From NCBI GenBank assembly GCA_021777755.1, contig JAJYDE010000001.1, forward strand, positions 62,001 to 126,000: a stretch of 64,000 nucleotides of DNA, given 5' to 3'. Position numbers and translations under genes: made by a program. Below are positions 17,473 to 26,225 of the stretch, piece after piece; positions within the stretch are counted from its first letter, which is position 1; each line of letters starts with the position of its first letter. Under the pieces are notes generated by a model, which was given only the letters and a program-made list of their open reading frames with translations, was not told the origin of the DNA and searched no databases. The DNA comes from Deltaproteobacteria bacterium (GTDB lineage Bacteria > Desulfobacterota > Syntrophobacteria > Syntrophobacterales > Syntrophobacteraceae).

Positions 17473-19164
17473 ATGAAGTCGAAAGCACTTTTAGCCCTGG
17501 CGTTACTGGGCGTTTTGATCGTCACCGCCGCCCCTTGTGCTGTCTTCGCGCAAGGCCCCGAAGGCGGTGTCACCTTCAGCCGGGAGCAACTGGACCAAAT
17601 GCTGGCCCCAGTTGCCCTGTATCCGGATTCCCTGCTGGCGCAAATCCTTATAGCGGCCACTTATCCCGACCAGGTGATGGATGCGGATCAATGGTTGCAT
17701 GCCAACCCCGGGCTAAGGGGGCGCGCGCTCAACGCCGAACTCGACCGGATGCGCTGGGATCTTAGCATCAAGGCGCTCGTGCCTTTCCCGGCGGTGCTCG
17801 ACATGCTGGCCCAGCAGCCGGATTGGGCCCAACGGTTGGGTGAAGCTTTCATGGCCCAGCAGGCCGATGTCATGGACTCTGTTCAAAGACTGCGCAGAAA
17901 AGCGCAGGAGGCCGGCAATCTCAGGACGACCCCCCAGCAGAGGGTGGTTGTAACCGACGATTATGTGGAGATCCAGCCCGTTGATCCGGACATGGTCTAT
18001 ATCCCGCGCTATGACCCCGCGGTGGTCTACGGCAGTTGGTGGTGGCCGTCTTATCCTCCTTATGCTTATTATCCCGTTTGGCCGGGGCCGGTCATTGGTT
18101 TTGCCCCGGTTGTGGGGGCTTTCGGGTTTTGGGGCGGCATAACCGTCGGACCGGCCTGGGGCTGGGGCTGGGGCAGTTGGGGTTGGGGGGGGGGCAATGT
18201 GTTCCTCAATGTCAACCGGAACATTAATATCAACACCACGAACGTTACGGTCATAAACAGTTGGCACAACAATTTCCGCTACGCCAACGCACATAATTTG
18301 GCAGTGGCGGGCCGTGTAGGTTCCCCCACGATCCGGACGAGGGCCTTGGGAACAAGCAGAGTAAATCCCGCCGCCCTGCAGGGCCATATCCAAACAGGCC
18401 GGATCACTCACGGCCAGCTTGTAACACGCACAGGCGCACGTCCGGGCATGGCCGGTGCGGCCGCGGGCCGCCATCCGGGCTACGGCAATAACGGTTTCGG
18501 GGCTCCGGGAAAAATGAACGCACCCGGTCAGCATCCGGGGTATGGCAAAAACGGTTACGGGGCTCCGGGAAAAATGAACGCACCCGGTCAGCATCCGGGG
18601 TATGGCAAAAACGGTTTCGGGGCTCCGGGAAAAATGAACACACCCGGTCAGCATCCCGGGTATCGAAATAACGGTTTCGGGGCTCCGGGAAAAATGAACG
18701 CTCCCGGTCAGCATCCCGGACGACCTTCGGCAAACCAGGTCATGCAGGAACTGCATGGCGGCAAGACCGGGGCGGGGGGCTCACAGGGTCGGGGCGGCTA
18801 CGGCAACACCTCTCACGGTGTTTCCCGCGGAAGCTACGGCGGGGCCAACCGGGGCGGCTACGGGCAGCAGCACAATAGCGGCTACCGAGGCGGCTACGGC
18901 AACACCTCGCACGGTGTTTCCCAGGGAAGCTACGGCGGGGCCAATCGCGGCGGCTACGGACAGCACAATAACGCTCCTCACGGAGGGTATGGCGGTGCTG
19001 CTCCCCGCGGTGGTTTTGCCGCTCCGCACAATAACTTTGGAGGCGCTCCCCGCGGTGGTTTTGCCGCTCCGCACAATAACTTTGGAGGCGCTCCCCGCGG
19101 TGCTCCTCATGGCGGTGTAGGCGCTCCCCACGGCGGTGTAGGCCAAAACCAGAAAAAGAAATAG
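17473..19164 (+). CDS. DUF3300 exported protein with Gly-rich repeat tail
   Basis: A 563-residue secreted protein of unknown function. It has a Sec signal peptide (residues 1-27, ending 'CAVFAQG'), then a DUF3300 domain (about 30-190) with 'LDQMLAPVALYPDSLLAQIL', 'WDLSIKALVPFP' and 'RYDPAVVYGSWWWP', then aromatic/Gly-rich segments (195-240). From about residue 334 on there are low-complexity repeats: four 20-residue units built on 'GAPGKMNAPGQHPGYGKN', then two 32-residue Gly-rich units and two 15-residue units. It ends in a Lys-rich tail. A paralogue lies at 23404-24675. The tail suggests a cell-envelope or surface role, which is inference. Confidence 0.82.
   Translation: MKSKALLALALLGVLIVTAAPCAVFAQGPEGGVTFSREQLDQMLAPVALYPDSLLAQILIAATYPDQVMDADQWLHANPGLRGRALNAELDRMRWDLSIKALVPFPAVLDMLAQQPDWAQRLGEAFMAQQADVMDSVQRLRRKAQEAGNLRTTPQQRVVVTDDYVEIQPVDPDMVYIPRYDPAVVYGSWWWPSYPPYAYYPVWPGPVIGFAPVVGAFGFWGGITVGPAWGWGWGSWGWGGGNVFLNVNRNININTTNVTVINSWHNNFRYANAHNLAVAGRVGSPTIRTRALGTSRVNPAALQGHIQTGRITHGQLVTRTGARPGMAGAAAGRHPGYGNNGFGAPGKMNAPGQHPGYGKNGYGAPGKMNAPGQHPGYGKNGFGAPGKMNTPGQHPGYRNNGFGAPGKMNAPGQHPGRPSANQVMQELHGGKTGAGGSQGRGGYGNTSHGVSRGSYGGANRGGYGQQHNSGYRGGYGNTSHGVSQGSYGGANRGGYGQHNNAPHGGYGGAAPRGGFAAPHNNFGGAPRGGFAAPHNNFGGAPRGAPHGGVGAPHGGVGQNQKKK
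18472..18720 (+). repeat. Four in-frame 60-bp tandem repeats
   Basis: Units start at 18472, 18532, 18592 and 18652, with a partial fifth from 18712. They differ at only a few bases each and code for a 20-residue motif with HPGY, GAPGKMN and PGQ. The high nucleotide identity suggests recent expansion by slippage or unequal recombination. Confidence 0.92.
18793..19100 (+). repeat. Two further tandem repeat sets in the same gene
   Basis: A 96-bp unit is repeated twice (starts 18793 and 18889), coding for Gly/Tyr-rich residues with 'GGYGNTSHGVS'. A 45-bp unit is repeated twice from about 19006, coding for 'GGFAAPHNNFGGAPR'. Both stay in frame. Confidence 0.85.
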
Positions 19165-19187
19165 TCGACCAAAACTTTCCTGTCTCA

Positions 19188-19229
19188 GGTTTGCATGTTC
19201 GGGAGCGCCTGCTCCCGGCCATGCAAACC
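19188..19229. terminator. Long hairpin between convergent genes
   Basis: GGTTTGCATG and CATGCAAACC (10 bp) enclose CGGGAGC-GCCT-GCTCCCG (7 bp), followed by GGTTTT. It lies between the DUF3300 gene and the convergent small membrane protein gene and can serve both. Confidence 0.65.
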
Positions 19230-19251
19230 GGTTTTGAATCGCCGACGCCGA

Positions 19252-19647
19252 TTATTCCCAAATGCCCCGGTTCGATTTTTTCAGGTCGATGTAGCCGATC
19301 CCGCCTCTTTCATTTACAAACGAGCTCAGAAGCCAGCTCACAAGGCTTATGACCAGGGAACCGAAAAGAGCGGCCCAGAAGCCGCTCACGTAGAAGCCCG
19401 AGACCACTCCCGAGACCATCAGAAGAAGCACCGCGTTGATTACGAAGGTAAAAAGGCCCAGGCTCAGGATATTGATCGGCAGGGTTATGAGGATCAGTAT
19501 CGGACGAAACAGGGCATTTAGTACGCCAAGGACCATCGCGGCGAAAAAGGCTGAAAAAAAGCTTCTCACGTGAATGCCGACTCCGAAATAGGATGTGATG
19601 ATGATCGCAATCGTGAGAAGGAGCCATCGTAGCAGAAGACCTTTCAT
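19252..19647 (-). CDS. YvlD/phage holin 4-type small membrane protein
   Basis: A 131-residue protein with four hydrophobic segments (about 5-25, 32-52, 55-75 and 84-112) and the family motif 'LGVLNALFRPILILITLPINILSLGLFTFVINAVL' (seen from residues 40-75, given here only in part as LNALFRPIL and LPINILSLGLF). This matches the YvlD (PF04020) family, whose members are widespread in bacteria and not confined to phages. Function unknown. It follows the DUF362 gene on the same strand after 21 bp and has a GGAGG ribosome site. Confidence 0.85.
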   Translation of the reverse strand: MKGLLLRWLLLTIAIIITSYFGVGIHVRSFFSAFFAAMVLGVLNALFRPILILITLPINILSLGLFTFVINAVLLLMVSGVVSGFYVSGFWAALFGSLVISLVSWLLSSFVNERGGIGYIDLKKSNRGIWE

Positions 19648-19668
19648 TTGGAGCCTCCTTTTGGGAAA

Positions 19669-20736
19669 TCACTGCAGCGCCATGGCCTTTTCCGGGCACA
19701 GCTCCTGGCAGCAAAAGCAACTGATGCAGACCTCGGGATCGACAACGGGAATGGCTTCCAGAATTTCGAGTGCCGAGACCGGGCATTGATCGACACAGGC
19801 GCCGCAGCCGGTGCACAGCCCCGGGTTTGCCAGGGGGCGCAGGATGGTGCGGCTTTCGATGAGTTGTTGCACATGTGGGTTGTTGATATTGGCCTCGCCG
19901 CCCAGGGGCGGGAGTTTGAAATCGGGGATTGCCTTCAGAGTCCCGATCAGTTCGATAGCCGCGAGGTCGAAATCACCGAGGCCAAGTTCGCGTGCTTTCT
20001 GAAGAAATCGAAGCCGGCCGGGATCGCAACCCATGAGGGTCGCAACAACCGAGTCCATGGCCACGCCGTTATCGGAGGCCAGTATGAGACCAATGTCGCG
20101 CAGCTCGGGTGAGGCCGGACCGTTACCTTCCATTCCGACCACAGCGTCCATGATGAAAAGATCGGGGACCCTCAGCCGGTAGACTTCGACCAGCAGTTCG
20201 TGAAACCGGACCGGGCTGCCCGCGGCCTTGTGGAGCATGGCTTTTTGCGCGCCGGGCAAAATCCCGTAGGAATTTTTGAGCGCTCCCGACATGACGGTCA
20301 GTCCGTGGGTCTTGAATTTGGGAAGGCTGATGAGGACCTCGGCTTCAATGACTGCCCTGGAGACGCTCACCGCGGGCATGAAATCAGGGTCGAAGGCGAC
20401 CTTGAGCGAATCGAGTCCGATATTTTCATACCGGCCAAGACAGGCTTCCATAAGACCTGTCGAGATGAAGCTTTCTTCATTTGCTCCGTAGCTGAACATC
20501 CCGGGGTTGTCGCCCACGACAATGGAAGCGGGCCTGAGCGTCTCGACCTTTTCGAGGACAGCCCGAAGCACCTCCGGATGGGTTACAATGGCTTCCTCGG
20601 CTTTCGATACTCTGAGTACGTTGGGCTTTATCAAAACCTTCCTGCCTGTTATCTCCACCGGGAAAAGTTCGAAGGCCCGGTCCACGGCTTCACGAACATT
20701 GTGATAGCCGGCGGGATGAATCAAGACTTTCGACAT
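19669..20736 (-). CDS. DUF362 protein with C-terminal 2[4Fe-4S] ferredoxin domain
   Basis: A 355-residue cytoplasmic protein. Residues 1-290 form a DUF362 domain ('VLIKPNVL', 'VVGDNPGM', 'LPKFKTHGLTVMSGALKNSYG'), and the C-terminus has two cluster motifs, 'CTGCGACVDQCP' and 'CISCFCCQELCP'. Family members are common in strict anaerobes and are presumed redox or cluster-handling proteins, but no reaction is established here. A longer frame reaches 20982; I choose the ATG at 20736 because AAGGAG precedes it and homology begins there. It is divergent from the phosphorylase gene. Confidence 0.82.
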   Translation of the reverse strand: MSKVLIHPAGYHNVREAVDRAFELFPVEITGRKVLIKPNVLRVSKAEEAIVTHPEVLRAVLEKVETLRPASIVVGDNPGMFSYGANEESFISTGLMEACLGRYENIGLDSLKVAFDPDFMPAVSVSRAVIEAEVLISLPKFKTHGLTVMSGALKNSYGILPGAQKAMLHKAAGSPVRFHELLVEVYRLRVPDLFIMDAVVGMEGNGPASPELRDIGLILASDNGVAMDSVVATLMGCDPGRLRFLQKARELGLGDFDLAAIELIGTLKAIPDFKLPPLGGEANINNPHVQQLIESRTILRPLANPGLCTGCGACVDQCPVSALEILEAIPVVDPEVCISCFCCQELCPEKAMALQ

Positions 20737-20944
20737 CTTCGCTTCTCCTTTGAGCGCCTCAAAGGCGCCAGTCCGGTTTTCGTTCCAATATCCATATACC
20801 GGTATACACGCAAAGGACAGGAAAAATTGTGCCGGAACAGAATGCCCCCCGGGGGGCTTGCATGTTTTTTTGGAAAACGGGGGGCGATATGGTATACATT
20901 TCAACTGGAAACCATCCAACCCGCAGAGGAGCCAATCAGCCACG

Positions 20945-22576
20945 ATGAAAGTCGCATACTTCAGCATGGAAATCGGCCTCACCGAGAATATCCCGACCTA
21001 CAGCGGGGGCCTTGGCATCCTGGCCGGCGACCACATCAAATCAGCCGCGGATCTGAACATCCCCCTGGTCGCCATAACGCTCCTGTACAAACGGGGCTAT
21101 TTCATTCAGAACATCAATCCGTTCGGGCAGCAGGAAGAGATGTATCCTTATTTCGACCCGCGCGCCTTCATGGAGCCGCTGCCCCTCAAGGTGAGGGTAA
21201 GACTCGAGGGGCGTGACGTCCAGATCGGCGTATGGAAGCACAACGTGCGGGGAGCCGGCAACGGAGAGGGAAATTCACGCGTTTCGGTCTATTTTCTGGA
21301 CACGGACCTTCCGGACAACGCCCCCGCCGACCGGCTCATTACGCAATACCTCTACGGAGGCGACCAGCACACGAGGATATCGCAGGAAGCGGTTCTGGGA
21401 ATCGGGGGCTATCTTGCGATGAAACGGCTCGAGCCCAATATCACAACCTATCACATGAACGAGGGACATGCTGTTTTTCTCACCCTGGCCATGCTCAAGG
21501 ATTTCAACGGAGAGGGCGAGCAGGTGAAGTCGAGGTGTATCTTCACCACCCACACCCCCGTTCCCGCAGGCCACGACAAGTTCGATTACGATCTTGCCCG
21601 GAAGGTTATCGGCGATTATCTGCCGGCCAACATAAAGAGCCTTGCCGGAGAAGATTTGCTGAACACCACGGTGCTGGCACTTAATTGCTCGCGCGCCGCA
21701 AATGGAGTCAGCCAGTTGCACGGAGAGATCTCGCGGCTCATGTTTCCCGGCTACAACATCGGCCACATCACCAACGGGGTGCACCACTTGAGCTGGACCG
21801 GCCCGGAATTTAAAAAGCTCTATGATAAATATATTCCGACCTGGCGTAACGACCCCCAACAACTGGCCGATATTTCGCAGATTCCGGACAGCGAAATCGT
21901 GGCTGCAAAAAAGGGGGCCAAAAAACGGCTCATCAGCTACATTAACTCTCTTTCCGACGCGGGATTTACGGACGAACGTCTGACCATTTGCTTTGCGCGG
22001 CGAGCCGCGGCCTATAAACGCGCAACGCTCATTTTGAGCGACCTGGAATTTTTGTTCAACCTGTCCTACGACCGGGTTCAGTTCGTATTCGCGGGCAAAG
22101 CCCATCCGCAGGATGAGGCGGGAAAAGAGCTGATAAAGCAGATCGTCAATACCGGCAAGCAATATGAAAATCAGCTCCGGCTGGTCTTCGTACCGAACTA
22201 TAACATCTGGGTGGCCTCCCTCATGACAGCGGGGGCCGACGTCTGGCTCAACACACCTCGCCGTCCAAGGGAGGCGAGCGGTACGAGCGGCATGAAGGTC
22301 TGCTTCAACGGCGGGGTCAACATGAGCGTTCTCGACGGATGGTGGCGGGAGGCGTGCAAAAACCGTGTGAACGGATGGGCGATCGGCGACGATGAAGACC
22401 AGGACGACGAGGAGGCGGCCTCCGATTTGTACCAGGACCTCGAAGACATGGTCACCACCTATTACGCAAACCCCCGGAAGTGGCTGTCCGTCATGAGGCA
22501 CTCCATCTGCGACATAACTCCTTACTTCAATACCCACCGGATGGTGCTGGAGTATTATCGAAACTATTACAGGTGA
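20945..22576 (+). CDS. glgP: Alpha-glucan phosphorylase (short GT35 type)
   Basis: A 543-residue phosphorylase that releases glucose 1-phosphate from glycogen-like glucans. It begins 'MKVAYFSMEIGLTENIPTYSGGLG', which I give only in part as MKVAYFSMEIGL and YSGGLG, the glucan-binding N-terminus, and carries the pyridoxal-phosphate lysine in 'EASGTSGMK' (K451). It is shorter than the roughly 800-residue classical enzyme and fits the compact TIGR02094-like group common in archaea and anaerobes. The frame is open from 20750, but homology starts at the ATG at 20945; an AGAGGAG lies 13 bases before it. It overlaps the next gene by 4 bp. Confidence 0.9.
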   Translation: MKVAYFSMEIGLTENIPTYSGGLGILAGDHIKSAADLNIPLVAITLLYKRGYFIQNINPFGQQEEMYPYFDPRAFMEPLPLKVRVRLEGRDVQIGVWKHNVRGAGNGEGNSRVSVYFLDTDLPDNAPADRLITQYLYGGDQHTRISQEAVLGIGGYLAMKRLEPNITTYHMNEGHAVFLTLAMLKDFNGEGEQVKSRCIFTTHTPVPAGHDKFDYDLARKVIGDYLPANIKSLAGEDLLNTTVLALNCSRAANGVSQLHGEISRLMFPGYNIGHITNGVHHLSWTGPEFKKLYDKYIPTWRNDPQQLADISQIPDSEIVAAKKGAKKRLISYINSLSDAGFTDERLTICFARRAAAYKRATLILSDLEFLFNLSYDRVQFVFAGKAHPQDEAGKELIKQIVNTGKQYENQLRLVFVPNYNIWVASLMTAGADVWLNTPRRPREASGTSGMKVCFNGGVNMSVLDGWWREACKNRVNGWAIGDDEDQDDEEAASDLYQDLEDMVTTYYANPRKWLSVMRHSICDITPYFNTHRMVLEYYRNYYR

Positions 22577-23304
22577 GCAGGATAAATCTTGAACACATAG
22601 CCGTTGTGCTGGTCGAGCCGCATTACCCGGAAAATATAGGCGCCGCGGTACGGGCGGCCAAGAACATGGGCATCTCGCGGGTCCTTGTGGTAAAGCCTTA
22701 CCAGTGCGATCTAACGCGCATCTTGAAAACCGCCACGCACCACGCCGAAGAACTCGTTTTGGGCATCGAAGTCCACGACCGGCTCGAACAGGCCTTGGAG
22801 CCGTTCCAATACGTGGTGGGTACCTCCGCGCGTCACGGCTCTCACCGCCAGTCGGTTAGAAATCCCCGCCAGCTTGCCCTGGAACTTATCCCCGTAAGCC
22901 GAAAAAACCGGGTGGCCCTTCTTTTCGGTCCCGAGGCGAGTGGCCTGGCAAATGAACACATCAGGTACTGCGATGTGCTCGTCACCATTCCGACCTCCGA
23001 GTTTTCTTCCATAAACCTTGCCCAGGCGGTCATGATAATGGTCTACGAAATTTTCACCGCGACCGCGGAAAAAAAGGAGCACTTCGTCCCGCGCCTGGCC
23101 ACCCGCTCGGAACTCGAAGCGATGTATGCGCACCTTAAGGAAACCCTTACCAAGATCAATTTCTTGAGCCCTGAAAACCCGGACTACCGCATGGAGAGCC
23201 TTCGACGGTTCTTCAGCCGGATGCAGGTCCGCGGACGCGATGTGCAGCTTATCCGCGGAGTTTGCAGGCAAATCGAGTGGTACACTTCCAGAAGACGTTC
23301 TTGA
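22573..23304 (+). CDS. trmJ: TrmJ/SpoU-family RNA 2'-O-methyltransferase
   Basis: A 243-residue SPOUT methyltransferase, most like TrmJ, which methylates the 2'-O of tRNA position 32. Motifs are 'VVLVEPHYPENIGAAVRAAKNMG' (read as PENIGAAARA-type motif 1), 'LLFGPEASGL' (motif 2) and 'SSINLAQAVMIMVYE' (motif 3), which build the SAM-binding knot. The C-terminal ~70 residues are the TrmJ-type extension. The start is GTG at 22573 inside the phosphorylase stop (GTGA), so translation is likely coupled. The tRNA target is inferred from family only. Confidence 0.85.
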   Translation: MSRINLEHIAVVLVEPHYPENIGAAVRAAKNMGISRVLVVKPYQCDLTRILKTATHHAEELVLGIEVHDRLEQALEPFQYVVGTSARHGSHRQSVRNPRQLALELIPVSRKNRVALLFGPEASGLANEHIRYCDVLVTIPTSEFSSINLAQAVMIMVYEIFTATAEKKEHFVPRLATRSELEAMYAHLKETLTKINFLSPENPDYRMESLRRFFSRMQVRGRDVQLIRGVCRQIEWYTSRRRS

Positions 23305-23403
23305 GTGGTGTTGCGCGGACCGGAGGGGGGAGGGTACACACGGGCCCTCCGACGCCCGCGGGAGGCAGGCCCCCGTTTCCGGGTGCCCGCCCATCTTGTC
23401 TTG

Positions 23404-24675
23404 TTACCTGCGACCGCCACCACCCAAATGTGCGCCGCCACCGCCGAAATGAGCCCCGCCTTCGAAGTGAGGCGCTCCACCCCTGAAGCCCGGCGATGCG
23501 CCGAAGTGAGGCGCGCCACCGACGGGGCCGCGGAAGCCGCCGCCGCTAAACCCCGGAGCTCGGCCGACGTTGGCCTTGGGGGCGGCAACACCATGGCCCC
23601 GGAAGTTTCCCGTGCCCGCCAAGCCGTGGTTTGGAACCGCGCGCCCGCCGGTCACACCCGGTGCAGGGGGAACCGCCGCCCCCCTGTTTGCCGCAACGCC
23701 CGGGCCGCGGCCGGCAAAACCGTGGGCTGCTCCGGCCGGTGGCCTTGCGATGCCCCTTTGGACCGAGGACGCCGAGGGTCTATTGAAAGCGCCGGGGCGA
23801 GTGCTGTGGCCGACAGCGCCGGGCACCCTGCCAAGACCCGCCACCTGATGCCGGGCAAAGGAATTGAAATTGGCGGTTCTCATGGTCCTTTGATTGATCC
23901 GGGCATGAGGATCGTTGATGTTTACGGTTCGGTTGGTGTTGACGTAAAGGTCTCTGTGATGCCAGTTCCAATGTCCCCAACCCCAGTTCCAGTAGGGACC
24001 CACGCTCACGGCCGCGGCAAACCCGAACAGACCGAAGGAGAGGAAGGGGCCCGCATAGGGATAGAAGGCAAAGGGAGGATATCCCGGCCACCACCATGAC
24101 CCGTAGACATCCCAGGGATCGTAATAGGGTACGTAGACGACTTCGGGATTTACGGGTTCGATCGCGATATCGTTGTTCTGATCGACCACGCTTTGTTGCG
24201 GGGTGGTTTTGAGGTTGCCGGCGGCGTAAGCCTTTTGCCGCAACACCTGCACCTGCGCCATGACCTCGGATTGCTGCCCGAGGAAGGCCTCACCCAAATT
24301 CGTCGTCCAGTCAAGTTGACTATTCATCATGTCCAGCACTTTGGGAAAGGGAACAAGGGCTTTGACGCTGAGATCCCAGTTTTTCTTGTTCAAGGCCTCA
24401 TTGATGCGAGTCTTGCTCCAACCCTTGCGGGACTTGACCCATCTGTCGGCCTGCACTACCTGGGACGGATAGGTCGAGGCCAAAAGAATCTGGGCCAAAA
24501 GCGAATCGGGGTACAAAGCGATCGGAGCCAGCATCTGGTCGATTTGAGCCCGGCTGAAGCCTTGCGGAGCACCCCGGGTGTTCGGAGCAGTTTGAGCCAA
24601 TGCTGCGACCGGGGCCGTCAGCAACACTGACAGGAACCCGATCAACAAGCGAGTCCATATATTTTTTCGGATCAT
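23404..24675 (-). CDS. DUF3300 exported protein, second copy
   Basis: A 423-residue secreted protein with signal peptide (1-28, ending 'VAALAQ') and a DUF3300 domain (35-200) sharing 'IDQMLAPIALYPDSLLAQILLAS', 'WDLSVKALVPFPKVLDMM' and 'PYYDPWDVYGSWWWPGYPP' with the gene at 17473 (motifs given in part). The tail is Gly/Ala/Pro-rich with His, ending in 'GGAHFGGGGAHLGGGGRR', and lacks the long near-identical repeats of the other copy. It has a GGGGAGGA ribosome site and its ATG overlaps the stop of the decayed CheB frame by one base (TAATG). It converges with trmJ. Confidence 0.8.
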   Translation of the reverse strand: MIRKNIWTRLLIGFLSVLLTAPVAALAQTAPNTRGAPQGFSRAQIDQMLAPIALYPDSLLAQILLASTYPSQVVQADRWVKSRKGWSKTRINEALNKKNWDLSVKALVPFPKVLDMMNSQLDWTTNLGEAFLGQQSEVMAQVQVLRQKAYAAGNLKTTPQQSVVDQNNDIAIEPVNPEVVYVPYYDPWDVYGSWWWPGYPPFAFYPYAGPFLSFGLFGFAAAVSVGPYWNWGWGHWNWHHRDLYVNTNRTVNINDPHARINQRTMRTANFNSFARHQVAGLGRVPGAVGHSTRPGAFNRPSASSVQRGIARPPAGAAHGFAGRGPGVAANRGAAVPPAPGVTGGRAVPNHGLAGTGNFRGHGVAAPKANVGRAPGFSGGGFRGPVGGAPHFGASPGFRGGAPHFEGGAHFGGGGAHLGGGGRR

Positions 24676-25256
24676 TACCGGTCCTCCCCGTAATCAACGC
24701 GTTCAATCGTGTACATCCGGAAACGCGGGTCACCGGATGCAAAAACACAGATCGTTAATATCTCAATATAAATTAATGTTTGAAAGGGAGGATAAAAGGT
24801 GGGCCAAATCAAATTGTCCGATCTTTTTCCACTTTGCCGTGATTTTTGTGCCAGCCGAAGGATACTGCCTCGCTTTTGTTCCTTCAGTCGAAAGGAGTCG
24901 CCTTCCAGGTCCCGGTTGGACGGGGGCGGATAGACCGTATCGGATTCGGCTATCATGCCCTCTTTTGTTTCCACCACGGTAATGTTGGCGCGACGCTGGA
25001 TGAGCTCCGGAAGAAGGCTGGAGCGCGTTGGGTCCGTGCGGGTTATGATGACGCAGGCCATGCAGCTTTTTTCGGGAACGTGATGGAAAAATTCCACGAG
25101 GGCTTCGAGTCCGCCTGCCGAAGCGCCCATGCCGATGATCGCAAACAGCCTTTTTGCGGCCTCTTTGCCTGTTGCACCGTCGTTGTCGGGAGCGGACCGG
25201 GCCTGCTCCTTTGATGGGTTGAAAACCGGGATCTCTCGATTATCGGTACTTTCCAC
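24675..25256 (-). pseudogene. Decayed CheB methylesterase domain (CheB/CheR-fusion type)
   Basis: A 193-residue frame whose residues 38-128 (about 24873-25145) match the N-terminal half of a CheB methylesterase of the CheB-CheR hybrid kind: 'IIGMGASAGGLEALVEFF' with the catalytic Ser at 46, 'LLPELIQRR', and 'MIAESDTVYPPPSNRDLEG'. The segment that normally reads 'QHLDPTHxS' is here 'TRTDPTRSS', so the catalytic His is gone, and the domain stops before the final Asp region. After residue 130 the frame is unrelated Trp/Arg-rich sequence. It is best read as a remnant. Nearby sensory genes (26-31 kb) may be its former partners. Confidence 0.65.
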
Positions 25257-26225
25257 GGGATTTCGCGCCCCCTCATCCGGGCGGCCTTCTTTGCGAACCA
25301 GTGACTTTTTCTTCCCGGCTTTCGATTTTTTTTCTTCTTTATCCGGTATGGCGGCTCTTTAAGACAGAAAACTAATACCGAAGAGGTTGAAATTATAGCC
25401 GGAGAGCGGACTCATAAGAACATCTATTGCCAGGCCGACTCTTTGCGTTCGCCCGGGGCGTGCCACCAATGGCATGAAATTGATCCGGGAGTTGTATCCC
25501 CGTTTTTGCAATTATGGCCGATCCGGCGAGAGACTCAAGCTGTTATTGGAAAAATATTTTTTTGATCGGTTTGCTTAACAGTTCGATTTAACGAATATTT
25601 CGGGATTTCGGGGTAAAAATTAACAGCGCGGGAACAGCATGGGAACAGCGGGGATAACAGCATGAATAACAGCAGAGGTAACAGCATGGGTAACAGCATG
25701 ATAACAGCATGGGAACAGCAAGGGGAAAAAGGGCGAAAAGCGAAGGAGAAGAGCGAAGCGCGTAAATAGGCGATAGTACGGGGGGATGGACGAAGAATTA
25801 GTGTCGTGTCCGTCCGCAAACTGCGGGATTCGGAAGGGCGATTTGAGTTCGAGGCGTCCTTAACCAATGTGGGGTTCAGGTGGGAGCCAGGGATTTTTGC
25901 CAATAAATCGGGTGCGAGCTTGTGCAAAATCCCCCCCGTCCCGCCTTTTCAAAGGGGGCGAAACCATAGCCGGTTTATTCAGTTTTCAAAGAACCCTGTC
26001 GTCGGGTCCGCGGGTCGAAAGGCCCGGCGGGCGATAACGGTGGAATCCCACCGTGTTTGATATCACAAAAGGATTTGGAACCGCAAAGCGGCACCCTGAA
26101 GCGGCAAATAGGGGCGGCAATGGAAACGGCAACCAGAAGGGGAAAATGGTGGGTCGATGTGTGGAGGATTGGAAACAAGCTTTGTCGATCTGAATTTCAT
26201 TGCGATCGCCCCGGCCGCCGCAGGG
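25257..26225 (+). other. Gene-poor region with repeat array
   Basis: About 970 bp with no gene I can support. It contains the AACAGC array (25622-25719). Short frames on either strand, including a 130-codon minus-strand frame through the array, have skewed low-complexity composition and no ribosome site. A short hairpin CGGTGG-AATC-CCACCG lies near 26038-26053. No tRNA or known riboswitch is seen. Confidence 0.5.
25622..25719 (+). repeat. Nine AACAGC-based direct repeats at 11-12 bp spacing
   Basis: The hexamer AACAGC occurs at 25622, 25633, 25644, 25656, 25668, 25680, 25692, 25703 and 25714, mostly followed by ATGGG or a variant. The steps are 11, 11, 12, 12, 12, 12, 11 and 11 bp, close to one helical turn. 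It is not CRISPR: units are far too short and there are no spacers. Confidence 0.9.

Noticed and set aside
19252-19647. Prophage remnant, because of the holin-like name of the family
   Set aside because: YvlD-type proteins are common chromosomal membrane proteins; no other phage gene is present.
21275-22537. A 420-codon minus-strand frame opposite the glucan phosphorylase
   Set aside because: Shadow frame; the phosphorylase has an intact catalytic site on the plus strand.
25622-25719. CRISPR array
   Set aside because: Repeats are six to twelve bases long and directly adjacent, with no unique spacers and no cas genes nearby.
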